Of a stretch of DNA of 64,000 nucleotides, positions 52,988 to 62,087 are shown one piece after another. The stretch spans positions 1 to 64,000 of the forward strand of contig NZ_JAVDPZ010000006.1 in NCBI RefSeq assembly GCF_031453995.1, written 5' to 3'. The DNA is from Nitrobacter vulgaris. GTDB taxonomy: Bacteria > Pseudomonadota > Alphaproteobacteria > Rhizobiales > Xanthobacteraceae. Both the position numbers and the translations under genes were made by a program. A model generated the notes under the pieces. It searched no databases. It was not told the DNA's origin and saw only the letters and a program-made list of their open reading frames with translations. Positions within the stretch are counted from its first letter, which is position 1. Each line of letters opens with the position of its first letter.

Positions 52988-53350
52988 TTACTTTGGTTGC
53001 GAGGCGATGATCTGGCCGGAGATCTTCTCGTAGGTCGCTTCAGGAAGAATCTTCTTGGAGACGAGTTGGTCCTTCTTGGCGTAGGGACGGCCGGCGATGA
53101 TCTTGTCGGAATACTTGTCGCCGATGCCCTTGAAGGCCATCAGTTCTTCCTTGGTCGCGGTGTTGATGTCGAGCTTTTCCGCGTCGGATTTCGCGGGCGC
53201 CGTCTTGCTGGCAGGCGCCGTTTTCCCCGCCGGCGCCATCCTGTCGGAGTGGGGAGCGGGTTGAAACGACTGGGCCATCGATGGTGAGGAAACAAGCAGG
53301 CCGAGCGCAAGAACGGCGGTGGTGATCGAGGCGAGCGTGTAACGGCGCAT
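52988..53350 (-). CDS. Exported helix-hairpin-helix (ComEA-like) protein
   Basis: The 120-residue protein has a signal peptide (cleaved after Ala-Gln near residue 27). A Pro/Ala/Lys linker and a helix-hairpin-helix domain follow (KLDINTATKEELMAFKGIGD, KYSDKIIAGRPYAKKDQLVS). ComEA-type domains bind DNA in the periplasm and help uptake, but short forms of unknown role are common in alphaproteobacteria. No competence genes are adjacent. It is convergent to yciB. Confidence 0.85.
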   Translation of the reverse strand: MRRYTLASITTAVLALGLLVSSPSMAQSFQPAPHSDRMAPAGKTAPASKTAPAKSDAEKLDINTATKEELMAFKGIGDKYSDKIIAGRPYAKKDQLVSKKILPEATYEKISGQIIASQPK

Positions 53351-53488
53351 GAAAACCTCCCTGAGCGGGTGTTTGCTGGCGACGCCAAGTTAGCTGGGAA
53401 TTTGCGGCGGCGGCATGGCCGTCAAATGAACGGCGGATAAATGCCCTGAATATTCTCGCGGTGTCTTCGTCGCGACGACAAAGCGATG

Positions 53489-54082
53489 TTACGAGCCCGC
53501 CTTCAGGGCCTTTTCGATTTCCGGCTTCAGCACCGCTTCGATATTTTGGGACGTGATCTCCCCGACCAGCTTGTAGGCGATCGTGCCGTCGCGCGCGACC
53601 ACGAAGGTCTCGGGCACGCCGTAGACGCCCCATTCGATGGAGGCCCTGCCATGGCTGTCGACGCCGACGACGTCGAACGGGTTGCCGTAGCGGCCGAGGA
53701 AACGGCGGGCGTTGTCGGGGGCGTCCTTGTAGTTGATGCCGACGAATTGCACGCGCCGATCCTTGGCGAACTCGGTCAGCAGCGGCGCCTCGCTATGGCA
53801 GGGGACGCACCAGGAAGCCCAGACATTCACAATGCTGACCTTGCCCACGAAGGTTGCGGGGTCGATCCCCGGCACCGGCTTGCCATCCGCCATGAGGTCG
53901 GACAGTGGCGGTAGCGTGGTTGTAGGCGCGGCACGGCCGATCAGCGCGGAGGGGATTCGCGAAATATCGCTGTCGCCGAGTCGGAACCAGAACAAGAGTG
54001 CCAGTGCGGCAAAGACGACGAGCGGCAGCGCCATCAACCAACGTCGTTTGGGGGTGGCCGACGGAATTGCGGGGTCGGTCAT
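53489..54082 (-). CDS. ccmG: Thiol:disulfide interchange protein CcmG/DsbE (CycY)
   Basis: The 197-residue protein has one N-terminal membrane anchor (MALPLVVFAALALLFWF) and a thioredoxin-like periplasmic domain with the redox pair in VWASWCVPCHSEAPLL (about residue 91) and GVYGVPETFVV. It reduces apocytochrome c or CcmH so haem can attach. Its start overlaps the ccmD end by 4 bp. It is last in the ccmABCDG operon. Confidence 0.96.
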   Translation of the reverse strand: MTDPAIPSATPKRRWLMALPLVVFAALALLFWFRLGDSDISRIPSALIGRAAPTTTLPPLSDLMADGKPVPGIDPATFVGKVSIVNVWASWCVPCHSEAPLLTEFAKDRRVQFVGINYKDAPDNARRFLGRYGNPFDVVGVDSHGRASIEWGVYGVPETFVVARDGTIAYKLVGEITSQNIEAVLKPEIEKALKAGS

Positions 54083-54258
54083 TGAACCTCCGCAGCGCTG
54101 CGCCCCGATCGCCTGATGGCGCCCGCGGCTTCAAGGCCGCGCAGGCGCGCCTTCTGACGGCGGTAATCCACGATCACCCAGACAATGAGCGCCACAACCA
54201 CGGTTGCGACCGATACATAGGACGTCACGATGAAAGAGGCATAAGGACCGAGCGTCAT
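54079..54258 (-). CDS. ccmD: Haem exporter protein CcmD
   Basis: The 59-residue protein has one membrane segment (FIVTSYVSVATVVVALIVWV) followed by a basic helix (DYRRQKARLRGLEAAGAIRR), the standard CcmD form. It helps release holo-CcmE from CcmC. The ATG at 54258 matches the usual MTLGPYA start; a GTG at 54267 overlapping the ccmC stop is the alternative. Confidence 0.93.
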   Translation of the reverse strand: MTLGPYASFIVTSYVSVATVVVALIVWVIVDYRRQKARLRGLEAAGAIRRSGRSAAEVQ

Positions 54259-54263
54259 GGTCG

Positions 54264-54995
54264 TCACGCCGCCGACTTGCTGGCTTGCAGCATCTGCAAG
54301 GTGCGCACGCGTCGGCGCAGGATCTCATTCCGCATCGCCGCGATATGCAGCGTCAGAAACAGCAGCGTAAATCCAATCGCCATCACCAGCAGGGGGATCA
54401 GAAACGAGCGGTCGAGTGTCGAGCCACCCATGCGGATAACCGAGGCCGGCTGATGCAGCGTATTCCACCAGTCGACCGAGAACTTGATGATAGGGATGTT
54501 GACCGAGCCGACCAGCGTCAGCACCGCGGCGGCGCGCGCGGCGCGCGAGGGATCCTCAACCGCGCGCCACAGCGCCATCAGGCCGAGATACATCAGGAAC
54601 AGGATCAGCACCGAGGTCAGCCGCGCATCCCATTCCCAATAGGTGCCCCACATCGGCCGGCCCCACAGTGATCCGGTCAAAAGGGCAAGGAATGTGAAGG
54701 CTGCGCCGATCGGAGCGGCGGTCTTGGCAGCGACGTCCGCAAGCGGATGCCGCCACACCAGCGTGCCCAGCGCGGCGATGCTCATCACGCCCCACACGAA
54801 CATCGACAGCCACGCATTCGGAACGTGGATGAACATGATTTTCACGGTCGCGCCCTGCTGGTAGTCGTCGGGCGCGATGGCGGACTGGTACAGGCCGATC
54901 GCGAGCACCAGCGCGGTAACGGCCACGAGCCACGGCAGAATCCGGCCGGCAAGCGTGAGAAACCGGGAGGGGTTGGCGAGATCAATCAGGGTCAT
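54264..54995 (-). CDS. ccmC: Haem exporter permease CcmC
   Basis: The 243-residue protein has six membrane segments and the haem-handling motif MWGTYWEWDARLTSVLILF (about residues 116-134, the tryptophan-rich WWD-type loop), with His residues in KIMFIHVPNAW and NTLHQPAS as likely haem ligands. It loads haem onto CcmE. I chose the ATG at 54995, where homology begins; the frame extends to 55127. The 94-bp gap to ccmB makes the start fit well. Confidence 0.95.
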   Translation of the reverse strand: MTLIDLANPSRFLTLAGRILPWLVAVTALVLAIGLYQSAIAPDDYQQGATVKIMFIHVPNAWLSMFVWGVMSIAALGTLVWRHPLADVAAKTAAPIGAAFTFLALLTGSLWGRPMWGTYWEWDARLTSVLILFLMYLGLMALWRAVEDPSRAARAAAVLTLVGSVNIPIIKFSVDWWNTLHQPASVIRMGGSTLDRSFLIPLLVMAIGFTLLFLTLHIAAMRNEILRRRVRTLQMLQASKSAA

Positions 54996-55089
54996 GGCAC
55001 CACTGATAGTCGCCGTAGCTACGTCAGGCAATGCGGATTTGCGTCCGGTTTCTTTCCTGAGCAAAAATTGATTAGCCGCATGCTGCGCC

Positions 55090-55758
55090 TCAATCCAGCC
55101 CGTGCCGCAGGCTGGCGGCCGCCGCAAAAGGGCCGATCACAAGGCTCGCCAGCGACAGCGCGCACAGAATCGAGAACGGCGTGCCGAACGGCGATGGTCC
55201 GGACACCGCAGCGTTAGAAGCGGCGACGCCGAAGATCAGTACCGGGATCGACAACGGAAGGACCAGCACCGAGAGCAGCAGCCCGCCGCGACGCAGGACG
55301 ACGGCGAGGGCGGCGCCGATCATTCCGGTGAAAGTGAGCGCGGGCGTTCCTGCAAGGAGCGTCAGCGCCACGGCGCCGGTCGCGACGGCGTCGAGGTTGA
55401 GCAGGAGTCCCAGGATCGGCGTTGCGGCGACCAGCGGCAATCCTACCGCCAGCCAGTGCGCCAACGCCTTCGCGGCGCAAGCCAGTTCTAGTGGCGTGCG
55501 GCTCATGACGATCAGGTCGAGCGAACCATCGTCGTGATCGGCGGTGAACAGGCGATCAAGCGTCAGCAGGCTTGCAAGCAGCGCGCCGAGCCAGAGAATC
55601 GCGGGGCCGAGCTTTTTCAGGAGCGCGAGATCGGGGCCGACCGCGAACGGCATCAGCACCACGACGATAAGAAAAAACAGCACGCCGATCAGCGCGCCGC
55701 CGCCGACGCGCAGCGCGACGCGGATATCCCGGCGGACCAGGGCGGAGAGGGCGGTCAT
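55090..55758 (-). CDS. ccmB: Haem exporter permease CcmB
   Basis: The 222-residue protein has six membrane segments with a cytoplasmic start (MTALSALVRRDIRVALRVGG) and LFTADHDDGSLDLIVMSRTP, the CcmB motif that contacts the ATPase. It forms the CcmAB transporter that drives release of holo-CcmE. It overlaps ccmA by 4 bp. Confidence 0.95.
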   Translation of the reverse strand: MTALSALVRRDIRVALRVGGGALIGVLFFLIVVVLMPFAVGPDLALLKKLGPAILWLGALLASLLTLDRLFTADHDDGSLDLIVMSRTPLELACAAKALAHWLAVGLPLVAATPILGLLLNLDAVATGAVALTLLAGTPALTFTGMIGAALAVVLRRGGLLLSVLVLPLSIPVLIFGVAASNAAVSGPSPFGTPFSILCALSLASLVIGPFAAAASLRHGLD

Positions 55759-56357
55759 GCTGTCCTCCCGATCCGCAGTTCCTGCACGGCAATGCCGAGC
55801 GGCGTATGGGTTGCGGCCAGAACGATGCCGCCGCCCGCGAGATGGCCGGTCATGATGGCGGCGAAAGCGGCTTGGCCGGTGACGTCGAGGGCCGAGGTGG
55901 GCTCGTCCAGCAGCCAGACCGGGCGCTTGACCGCCAGCAGCCGGGCGATCGAGAGCCGTCGCCGCTGTCCCGCCGAGAGATAGGCCGCCGGCAGATGCGC
56001 GACATGATCGAGCCCGACCGCTGCAAGCGCATCCGATTCGCCAGATTTTCCGCCGCCGAGGAAGTCCCGCCAGAATGACAGGTTTTCGTTGACCGTGAGC
56101 GCAGGTTTCAAAGCATCGCGATGGCCGAGATAGTGCGCCTGTTCGGGCAGCGTCAGCTCCGGATCGCCACCCTCAAGGCCGATCGATCCACCCGCCATGG
56201 CCAACAGCCCGGCCAGCAGCCGTAGCAAGGACGTTTTCCCCGCGCCGTTGGGGCCGGTGATCGCCACCGCGCGGCCCGACTCCGCCGTCACATCAAGGCC
56301 CACAAAAACCTCCCGCCCTCCCCTTACGCACCGCAAGCCGCTGCCTGAAAGTCTCAT
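55755..56357 (-). CDS. ccmA: Haem exporter ATPase CcmA
   Basis: The 200-residue ABC ATPase has Walker A GPNGAGKTSLLRLLAG (about residue 35), signature LSAGQRRRLSIARLL (about 128) and Walker B VWLLDEPTSALD (about 149). It starts the operon ccmA-B-C-D-G that matures c-type cytochromes such as the peroxidase and CycM encoded in this window. ccmE, F, H are not here. The region up to the divergent acnA holds the promoters. Confidence 0.95.
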   Translation of the reverse strand: MRLSGSGLRCVRGGREVFVGLDVTAESGRAVAITGPNGAGKTSLLRLLAGLLAMAGGSIGLEGGDPELTLPEQAHYLGHRDALKPALTVNENLSFWRDFLGGGKSGESDALAAVGLDHVAHLPAAYLSAGQRRRLSIARLLAVKRPVWLLDEPTSALDVTGQAAFAAIMTGHLAGGGIVLAATHTPLGIAVQELRIGRTA

Positions 56358-56582
56358 GATGGTCCTGTTCGCGGAACTGATTGTTTCCGTGGAGAGCTGA
56401 AAGGCGGGGGCACAGGCATTGTGGACGTGGCGGATGGTCTGGAAAGACTCTATAAAACTGGAACTTGATGCAGCACAAAACGCGCCGTAACGAAACCCCG
56501 GGGAATCGGCGTATCAGCGGTGTTTTAATACCTTAAAAGTTTGCCGGACCGGCGCCCCAGACTTTTTGGATCGGGATTTCAC

Positions 56583-59300
56583 ATGGCTTCGCTCGACAGC
56601 TTCAAATGTCTGAAAACCCTCAAGGTCGGTGGCAAGACCTATGCTTACTACAGTCTGCCGGCTGCGGAAAAAAACGGTCTCAAGGGCATCTCTCGGCTGC
56701 CCTATTCCATGAAGGTTCTTCTGGAAAATCTGCTGCGCAACGAGGATGGCCGCTCGGTGACGAAGGAGAACATTACCGCATTCGCCAAATGGCTGAAGAA
56801 GCGTAGGCTCGATCACGAAATTGCGTTCCGCCCTGCCCGCGTGTTGATGCAGGATTTTACCGGTGTGCCCGCGGTGGTCGACCTCGCGGCGATGCGCAAT
56901 GCGATGCAAAGTCTTGGCGGCAAGCCCGAGAAGATCAATCCGCTGGTGCCGGTTGATCTCGTCATCGACCACAGCGTGATCGTGAACTTCTTCGGTGACA
57001 ACAAGGCGTTCGCCAAGAACGTGGTGGAGGAATACAGGCAGAACCAGGAGCGCTACGAGTTCCTGAAATGGGGCCAGAAGGCATTTTCAAATTTCTCCGT
57101 AGTTCCGCCCGGCACCGGCATCTGCCATCAGGTCAATCTGGAATATCTGGCGCAGACGGTGTGGACGAGGAAGGAAAAGCTGACGATCGGCCGAAAGACC
57201 GCCAGCACCGAGGTTGCATATCCGGATACGCTGCTCGGCACAGATTCCCACACCACAATGGTCAACGGTCTTGCCGTGCTGGGCTGGGGCGTTGGCGGCA
57301 TCGAGGCGGAAGCCGCCATGCTTGGCCAGCCGCTATCGATGCTGCTGCCCGACGTGGTCGGCTTCAAGCTCAAGGGCGTGCTCAAGGAAGGCGTCACCGC
57401 CACCGATCTCGTGCTCACCGTCACCCAGATGCTGCGCAAGCAGGGCGTCGTCGGCAAGTTCGTCGAGTTCTACGGACCTGGCCTCGATCATCTGTCGGTC
57501 GCGGACAAGGCGACCATCGCCAACATGGCGCCGGAATACGGCGCGACCTGTGGCTTCTTTCCGATCGATGCGGCGACCATCGATTATCTCAAGACTTCCG
57601 GCCGCACGGCGGCCCGTGTTGCACTGGTGACGAAATACGCCAAGGCGCAAGGTTTGTTTCGCAGCGTCGCTTCGACCGATCCGGTATTCACCGAAAAGCT
57701 GACGCTCGATCTCGGAACTGTGGTGCCATCCCTCGCGGGACCGAAGCGGCCGGAGGGCCGCCAGCCGCTATCGGCAGTCGCGGACGGCTTCGCCAGTGCG
57801 CTCGCAGACGAATACAGGAAGACCGACGCCACGGCGCGTTTCCCGGTTGAAGGCCGCAACTTTGATCTCGGACATGGCGACGTGGTGATCGCTGCGATCA
57901 CCTCATGCACCAACACATCCAATCCGAGCGTGCTGATGGCTGCCGGGTTGCTGGCGCGCAAGGCAGCGGCGAGGGGACTGACCGCGAAGCCCTGGGTGAA
58001 AACGTCGCTGGCTCCGGGCAGCCAGGTGGTTGCCGAATATCTCGCGGCGTCAGGGCTTCAACTCGACCTCGACAAGGTTGGTTTTAATCTGATCGGATTC
58101 GGCTGCACAACCTGCATCGGCAACTCCGGGCCGCTGCCGGAAGAGATATCGAAGTCGATCAACGACAACGGCATTGTCGCCGCCGCCGTGCTGTCGGGTA
58201 ACCGCAACTTCGAGGGCCGCGTGTCGCCGGACGTGCAGGCGAATTATCTCGCCTCGCCACCGCTGGTCGTCGCCTATGCGCTGGCGGGGTCGGTGACCAA
58301 AGATTTAAGCCGCGAGCCGCTGGGGACGGACAAGGATGGCAAGCCGGTGTACTTGAAGGAGATCTGGCCGACTTCGAAGGAGATCAACGCCTTCATCAAG
58401 AAGTACGTGACCTCAAAAATCTTCAAGAAGAAGTACGCCGACGTGTTCAAGGGCGACGATAACTGGCGCAAGATCCAGACGGTTGCGAGCGAGACCTATC
58501 GCTGGAACATGAATTCGACCTATGTGCAGAACCCGCCTTACTTCGAAGGGATGAAAAAGGAGCCGGAGCCGATTGCGGATATTGTCGATGCGCACATTCT
58601 GGCGATGCTCGGTGATAAGATCACCACCGATCACATCTCACCAGCGGGCGCGATCAAGCTGACGTCGCCGGCCGGAAAATATCTCAGCGAACATCAGGTG
58701 CGTCCGGCTGATTTCAATCAGTACGGCACGCGGCGCGGCAATCATGAGGTGATGATGCGGGGCACCTTCGCCAATATCCGCATCAAGAACTTCATGCTCA
58801 GGGGCGCTGATGGCACCGTCCCGGAGGGCGGGTTGACCAGGCACTGGCCGGACGGCGAGCAGATGTCGATTTACGACGCCGCGATGAAGTACCAGCAGGA
58901 GAATGTCCCGCTTGTCGTGTTCGCCGGAGCCGAATACGGCAACGGCTCGTCGCGCGACTGGGCAGCCAAGGGAACGCTGCTGCTCGGCGTGCGTGCGGTG
59001 ATCTGCGAGAGCTTCGAGCGCATTCACCGCTCCAACCTCGTCGGCATGGGCGTCCTGCCGCTGACTTTCGAGGATGGCGCGTCCTGGCAATCCCTCGGGC
59101 TCAAGGGCGACGAGACGGTGACGATTCGCGGCTTGCAGGGCAATCTGAAACCGCGCCAGAAGCTTACGGCGGACATCGTTTCTCGCGATGGTTCGCTTCG
59201 CCGTGTCTTGCTGCTCTGCCGCATCGATACGCTCGACGAGCTCGACTACTACCGCAACGGGGGTATCCTGCACTATGTGTTGCGCAAACTCGCAGCTTGA
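56583..59300 (+). CDS. acnA: Aconitate hydratase A
   Basis: The 905-residue enzyme has the three [4Fe-4S] Cys ligands in ITSCTNTSNPSVL (about residue 440) and GCTTCIGNSGPL (about 506 and 509). Catalytic regions LGTDSHTTMVNGLAVLGWGV and AEYGNGSSRDWAAKGTLLLG (about 781) are also present. It interconverts citrate and isocitrate in the TCA cycle. I chose the ATG at 56583 (MASLDSFKCLKTLKVGGKTY), the usual start. It is divergent from ccmA. Confidence 0.97.
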   Translation: MASLDSFKCLKTLKVGGKTYAYYSLPAAEKNGLKGISRLPYSMKVLLENLLRNEDGRSVTKENITAFAKWLKKRRLDHEIAFRPARVLMQDFTGVPAVVDLAAMRNAMQSLGGKPEKINPLVPVDLVIDHSVIVNFFGDNKAFAKNVVEEYRQNQERYEFLKWGQKAFSNFSVVPPGTGICHQVNLEYLAQTVWTRKEKLTIGRKTASTEVAYPDTLLGTDSHTTMVNGLAVLGWGVGGIEAEAAMLGQPLSMLLPDVVGFKLKGVLKEGVTATDLVLTVTQMLRKQGVVGKFVEFYGPGLDHLSVADKATIANMAPEYGATCGFFPIDAATIDYLKTSGRTAARVALVTKYAKAQGLFRSVASTDPVFTEKLTLDLGTVVPSLAGPKRPEGRQPLSAVADGFASALADEYRKTDATARFPVEGRNFDLGHGDVVIAAITSCTNTSNPSVLMAAGLLARKAAARGLTAKPWVKTSLAPGSQVVAEYLAASGLQLDLDKVGFNLIGFGCTTCIGNSGPLPEEISKSINDNGIVAAAVLSGNRNFEGRVSPDVQANYLASPPLVVAYALAGSVTKDLSREPLGTDKDGKPVYLKEIWPTSKEINAFIKKYVTSKIFKKKYADVFKGDDNWRKIQTVASETYRWNMNSTYVQNPPYFEGMKKEPEPIADIVDAHILAMLGDKITTDHISPAGAIKLTSPAGKYLSEHQVRPADFNQYGTRRGNHEVMMRGTFANIRIKNFMLRGADGTVPEGGLTRHWPDGEQMSIYDAAMKYQQENVPLVVFAGAEYGNGSSRDWAAKGTLLLGVRAVICESFERIHRSNLVGMGVLPLTFEDGASWQSLGLKGDETVTIRGLQGNLKPRQKLTADIVSRDGSLRRVLLLCRIDTLDELDYYRNGGILHYVLRKLAA

Positions 59301-59595
59301 CCTGCCGATCCTATTCCGACATTTGCATCGCGTTCAAGCGATGCGTTGGAATCAAGAGGATCTGCAGCGATGTGAACTGGAATGGAAACAATTTACATTT
59401 GACCTTCGCATCCGGAAATCGTGATCGCCGGGGCGACGATGTCAAATCGGTGCACTCATGCATGATGCCTTCACCGCGAATTGAGTGGCGGGCAAGCCAG
59501 GGGCAGCCTATCAAAATGCCGGCTTCTCGCATGTGGAGGCGTGCTTTTCCTTCATGCCGCCGGCACATTTCGTGCCGCTGTCTCGGTGGTTGATG

Positions 59596-60348
59596 ATGTC
59601 TCGTGGTGTTTTGTCGCGACTGTCCGGAGCGCTCGGCGTTTGTGCGCTTGTCGCGATCAGTCGTCCCGCTTTGGCGGAGCCGCGCGCCGTGGTCGAACTG
59701 TTCACGTCGCAGGGCTGCTCCTCATGCCCGGCCGCCGACGAGATTCTTGGCGATCTTTCCAAGGATCCTTCGATCGTAGCACTGAGTATGCCGATCGATT
59801 ACTGGGATTATCTCGGCTGGAAGGATACGCTGGCAGACAATCGCTTCACGGCGCGCCAGAAGGCCTATTCGCAGATGCGCGGCGACCGCGATGTCTACAC
59901 GCCGCAGGTGATTGTCAATGGATCGGCCCATGTGATCGGCAGCGATCGCGAAGCCATCGAAAGGTCGGTCCGCGATACGCGGAAAAACCAGGATGTAATG
60001 TCGGTGCCGGTTTCAATGTCGGTGTCGGGTAGTCAGCTCAATGTGTCGGTCGCATCCGCCAACGGCAACCATCCCTCCGATCACGGCGAAATCTGGATAT
60101 GCGCGATTTCGAAGGCGGTTCCGATTGCGATCGGGCGCGGAGAAAATAGCGGCCGCGAAGTGATCTACCACAACGTCGTTCGGAGCTGGCTCAAGGTCGG
60201 TGACTGGACGGGCGAGGCCGGTACCTGGGCGGTGCCGATGGAGAATATCGCCCATAATGGCGTCGATGCCGCGGTCGTCTATGTTCAGGACGGCAATCGC
60301 GAAAAGCCTGGTGCGATGCTAGGTGCGGCTTACACCTTGCTGCATTGA
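59596..60348 (+). CDS. Exported thioredoxin-fold protein of the DUF1223 family
   Basis: The 250-residue protein has a signal peptide (cleaved after Ala-Leu-Ala near residue 23). The opening RAVVELFTSQGCSSCPAADE carries a CSSC pair at the start of a thioredoxin-like fold; DYWDYLGWKDTLADNRFTAR and VYTPQVIVNG (with the cis-Pro) complete it. These are the DUF1223 hallmarks. A periplasmic oxidoreductase role is likely but unproven. ATGs at 59593 and 59596 are both possible. The 290-bp region before it (59301-59595) shows no gene. Confidence 0.9.
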   Translation: MSRGVLSRLSGALGVCALVAISRPALAEPRAVVELFTSQGCSSCPAADEILGDLSKDPSIVALSMPIDYWDYLGWKDTLADNRFTARQKAYSQMRGDRDVYTPQVIVNGSAHVIGSDREAIERSVRDTRKNQDVMSVPVSMSVSGSQLNVSVASANGNHPSDHGEIWICAISKAVPIAIGRGENSGREVIYHNVVRSWLKVGDWTGEAGTWAVPMENIAHNGVDAAVVYVQDGNREKPGAMLGAAYTLLH

Positions 60349-60413
60349 TTTTCCGAGTCCCGGCTCCGCGTGATAAACGCGTCACGCCTCCTAGTCGGGG
60401 ATGCTCTGAAAAG

Positions 60414-60600
60414 AAAAAGGACCGGCTTTGGCCAGTCCGCAATCGTCGGAACTCAAGTTCTGCGATTAGGCCCGATCCTGATGATCCCGGGGGGCTGGGG
60501 GCTGAGGATCCGGTCCCAAAAGAATCGGGCCATCGCAGAGCATGTTTTTTCGCAGCTCAGCGGGGCGGTTGCTTGACGGAATTTGGGCTGTATTATGATT
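60414..60600 (-). ncRNA. Candidate small RNA with long hairpin and terminator
   Basis: On the minus strand a 15-bp stem (CTGCGAT-GGCCCGAT with ATCGGGCC-TA-ATCGCAG, plus-strand arms 60460-60476 and 60524-60538) encloses a C-rich loop (CAGCCCCCAGCCCCCC). It is followed by GGACTGGC-CAAA-GCCGGTCC and a T-run (60409-60438), a rho-independent terminator facing left. No minus-strand gene ends here, so the terminator implies a short transcript. The 5' end is uncertain. The rest of the gene-free stretch 60349-60759 probably carries the promoter and leader of the DUF2794 gene. Confidence 0.35.
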
Positions 60601-60759
60601 TTGGCTAACGTTCTTGTTTAGCGGCCGTCATAGCGGGTGTTCTGATTCGCTTGCGTCAGGAACCAGCTATCCTGCGCCACTTGCGAGACAAGAGGTGAGA
60701 CCTCTTGCGGCAAGTCGCATCCGGGACGAGGATGTCATCAACCTTGACAGGAGGTGCCG

Positions 60760-61131
60760 ATGAGTTCGCTGCCGGACGATTTCGATCCAGGGGAAAGCCG
60801 CCCGACGGAACGCGCCCCCGCCGTTGTTCCCGTTCCAATCAGAGTGACGTTCAACCGTCTCGAACTCAATCGAATCCTCAATCTATATGGACGGATGGTC
60901 GCCGACGGCGATTGGTGCGATTATGCCATTGACTTCTTCAAGGACCGCGCAGTGTTCTCGGTCTTCCGCCGTGCCTCTGAGGTTCCGATTTATCGTATCG
61001 AGAAAGATCCGCGGCTGGCGCGCAAACAAGGCGCCTATAGTGTGATCTCAGCAAGTGGTCTTGTTCTGCGGCGCGGTCACGAACTTGACCGGGTTCTGCT
61101 TGTCATCGACCGCAAACTGGCGCTGGTCTGA
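60760..61131 (+). CDS. DUF2794 family protein
   Basis: The 123-residue cytoplasmic protein contains RVTFNRLELNRILNLYGRMV, DWCDYAIDFFKDRAVFSVFR and EVPIYRIEKDPRLARKQGAY, the conserved body of DUF2794, found in Rhizobiales. Function is unknown. The near-perfect ACAGGAGGTG ribosome-binding site at 60748-60757 fixes the start and suggests good expression. Confidence 0.92.
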   Translation: MSSLPDDFDPGESRPTERAPAVVPVPIRVTFNRLELNRILNLYGRMVADGDWCDYAIDFFKDRAVFSVFRRASEVPIYRIEKDPRLARKQGAYSVISASGLVLRRGHELDRVLLVIDRKLALV

Positions 61132-61331
61132 TTCGGCGGCGTCGGTCGGACACTCGCCTGCGTGTATTTTGCGGCATGAGGGAGCCTCCTTTAGCCTAGA
61201 AGCGGAAAGCCGTCGACCCTTGGAACTGTCGCTTTCCCACGGCCACCGAAAATCAAAAGCGGGATAAACCTCAATCCGGGCTGACAAGACAGCGATTTTT
61301 CCCGAGAATCGTTCGATCGGGAAAGCGATGG

Positions 61332-62024
61332 ATGAGGTTGTTGGCGGTGGCTGGCGCGAGAAGACTTTTGGCCGGTTTTGCAATTGTCTCCGCCATGGCG
61401 CTGGTCTCCGTCGATGCCCATGCGGGGTGGTGGTCGCGCGCGCCGGTTGACTTCGAGGATTGCGCGGCGGGCGCCGAAAAGAATGCGACCTCGTCCGAGG
61501 AAAAGGGCAGACGGCTCACGGCATGCGAGGCCCGATTCGCCGGCCGGCGGAAGCCCGGCGGAGGCTACACTTATTACGACTTCATGCAGAACCGGCATTT
61601 CGACATTGCGGGGCCGAACCCGACGACGGAAGAGCAAAGGCACATCGATGAGCAATATGCTGCTTTTCTCAAGGATCAGCGGCGCAGCATCATCGCGGCG
61701 GCGTTTTTCCAGAAGCGGCAACAGGCCGAGCAGGCCAATGCCACGCCCGTGGCTAGCGACAAAGCAGACCCGGTCAATATCAGGCTGGCGCCGGCGCCGA
61801 AAACGCCTGTAAAGCGCCTCGCCGTGCTTCCGCGCCCGCGCCCGAAGGCGGCTCCTCATTGTGGGGACGATATTTTGTCGGCCTGCAACTGGTCGAGAAT
61901 TTCAACCGGCGTGCAGGACCTCAAAAACGCTCTCTTCGGTTCTCTCGCGAAGATGAGCACGAACGATGCTCAGGCCGTTCGTGCTCATCTGCCTGCTAAA
62001 CCGCCGGTTCAGACCGCCAAATGA
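61332..62024 (+). CDS. Exported DUF2865-like protein
   Basis: The 230-residue protein has a signal peptide (cleaved after Ala-His-Ala near residue 31). A Cys-containing segment (DFEDCAAGAEKNATSSEEKG, then CEARFAGRRKPGGGYTYYDF) follows, where the GG-YT-YYDFMQNRHFDIAGPN block resembles DUF2865-type secreted proteins. The middle is helical and charged and the C-terminus is Pro-rich with a Cys pair (HCGDDILSACNW). Function is unknown. The 200 bp before it shows no further gene. Confidence 0.65.
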   Translation: MRLLAVAGARRLLAGFAIVSAMALVSVDAHAGWWSRAPVDFEDCAAGAEKNATSSEEKGRRLTACEARFAGRRKPGGGYTYYDFMQNRHFDIAGPNPTTEEQRHIDEQYAAFLKDQRRSIIAAAFFQKRQQAEQANATPVASDKADPVNIRLAPAPKTPVKRLAVLPRPRPKAAPHCGDDILSACNWSRISTGVQDLKNALFGSLAKMSTNDAQAVRAHLPAKPPVQTAK

Positions 62025-62087
62025 ATCCTGAGCGATGGCGCGGTGATCGCTATGTACCGCCATGCCATCAGTCACGTCGCAAGGGTC

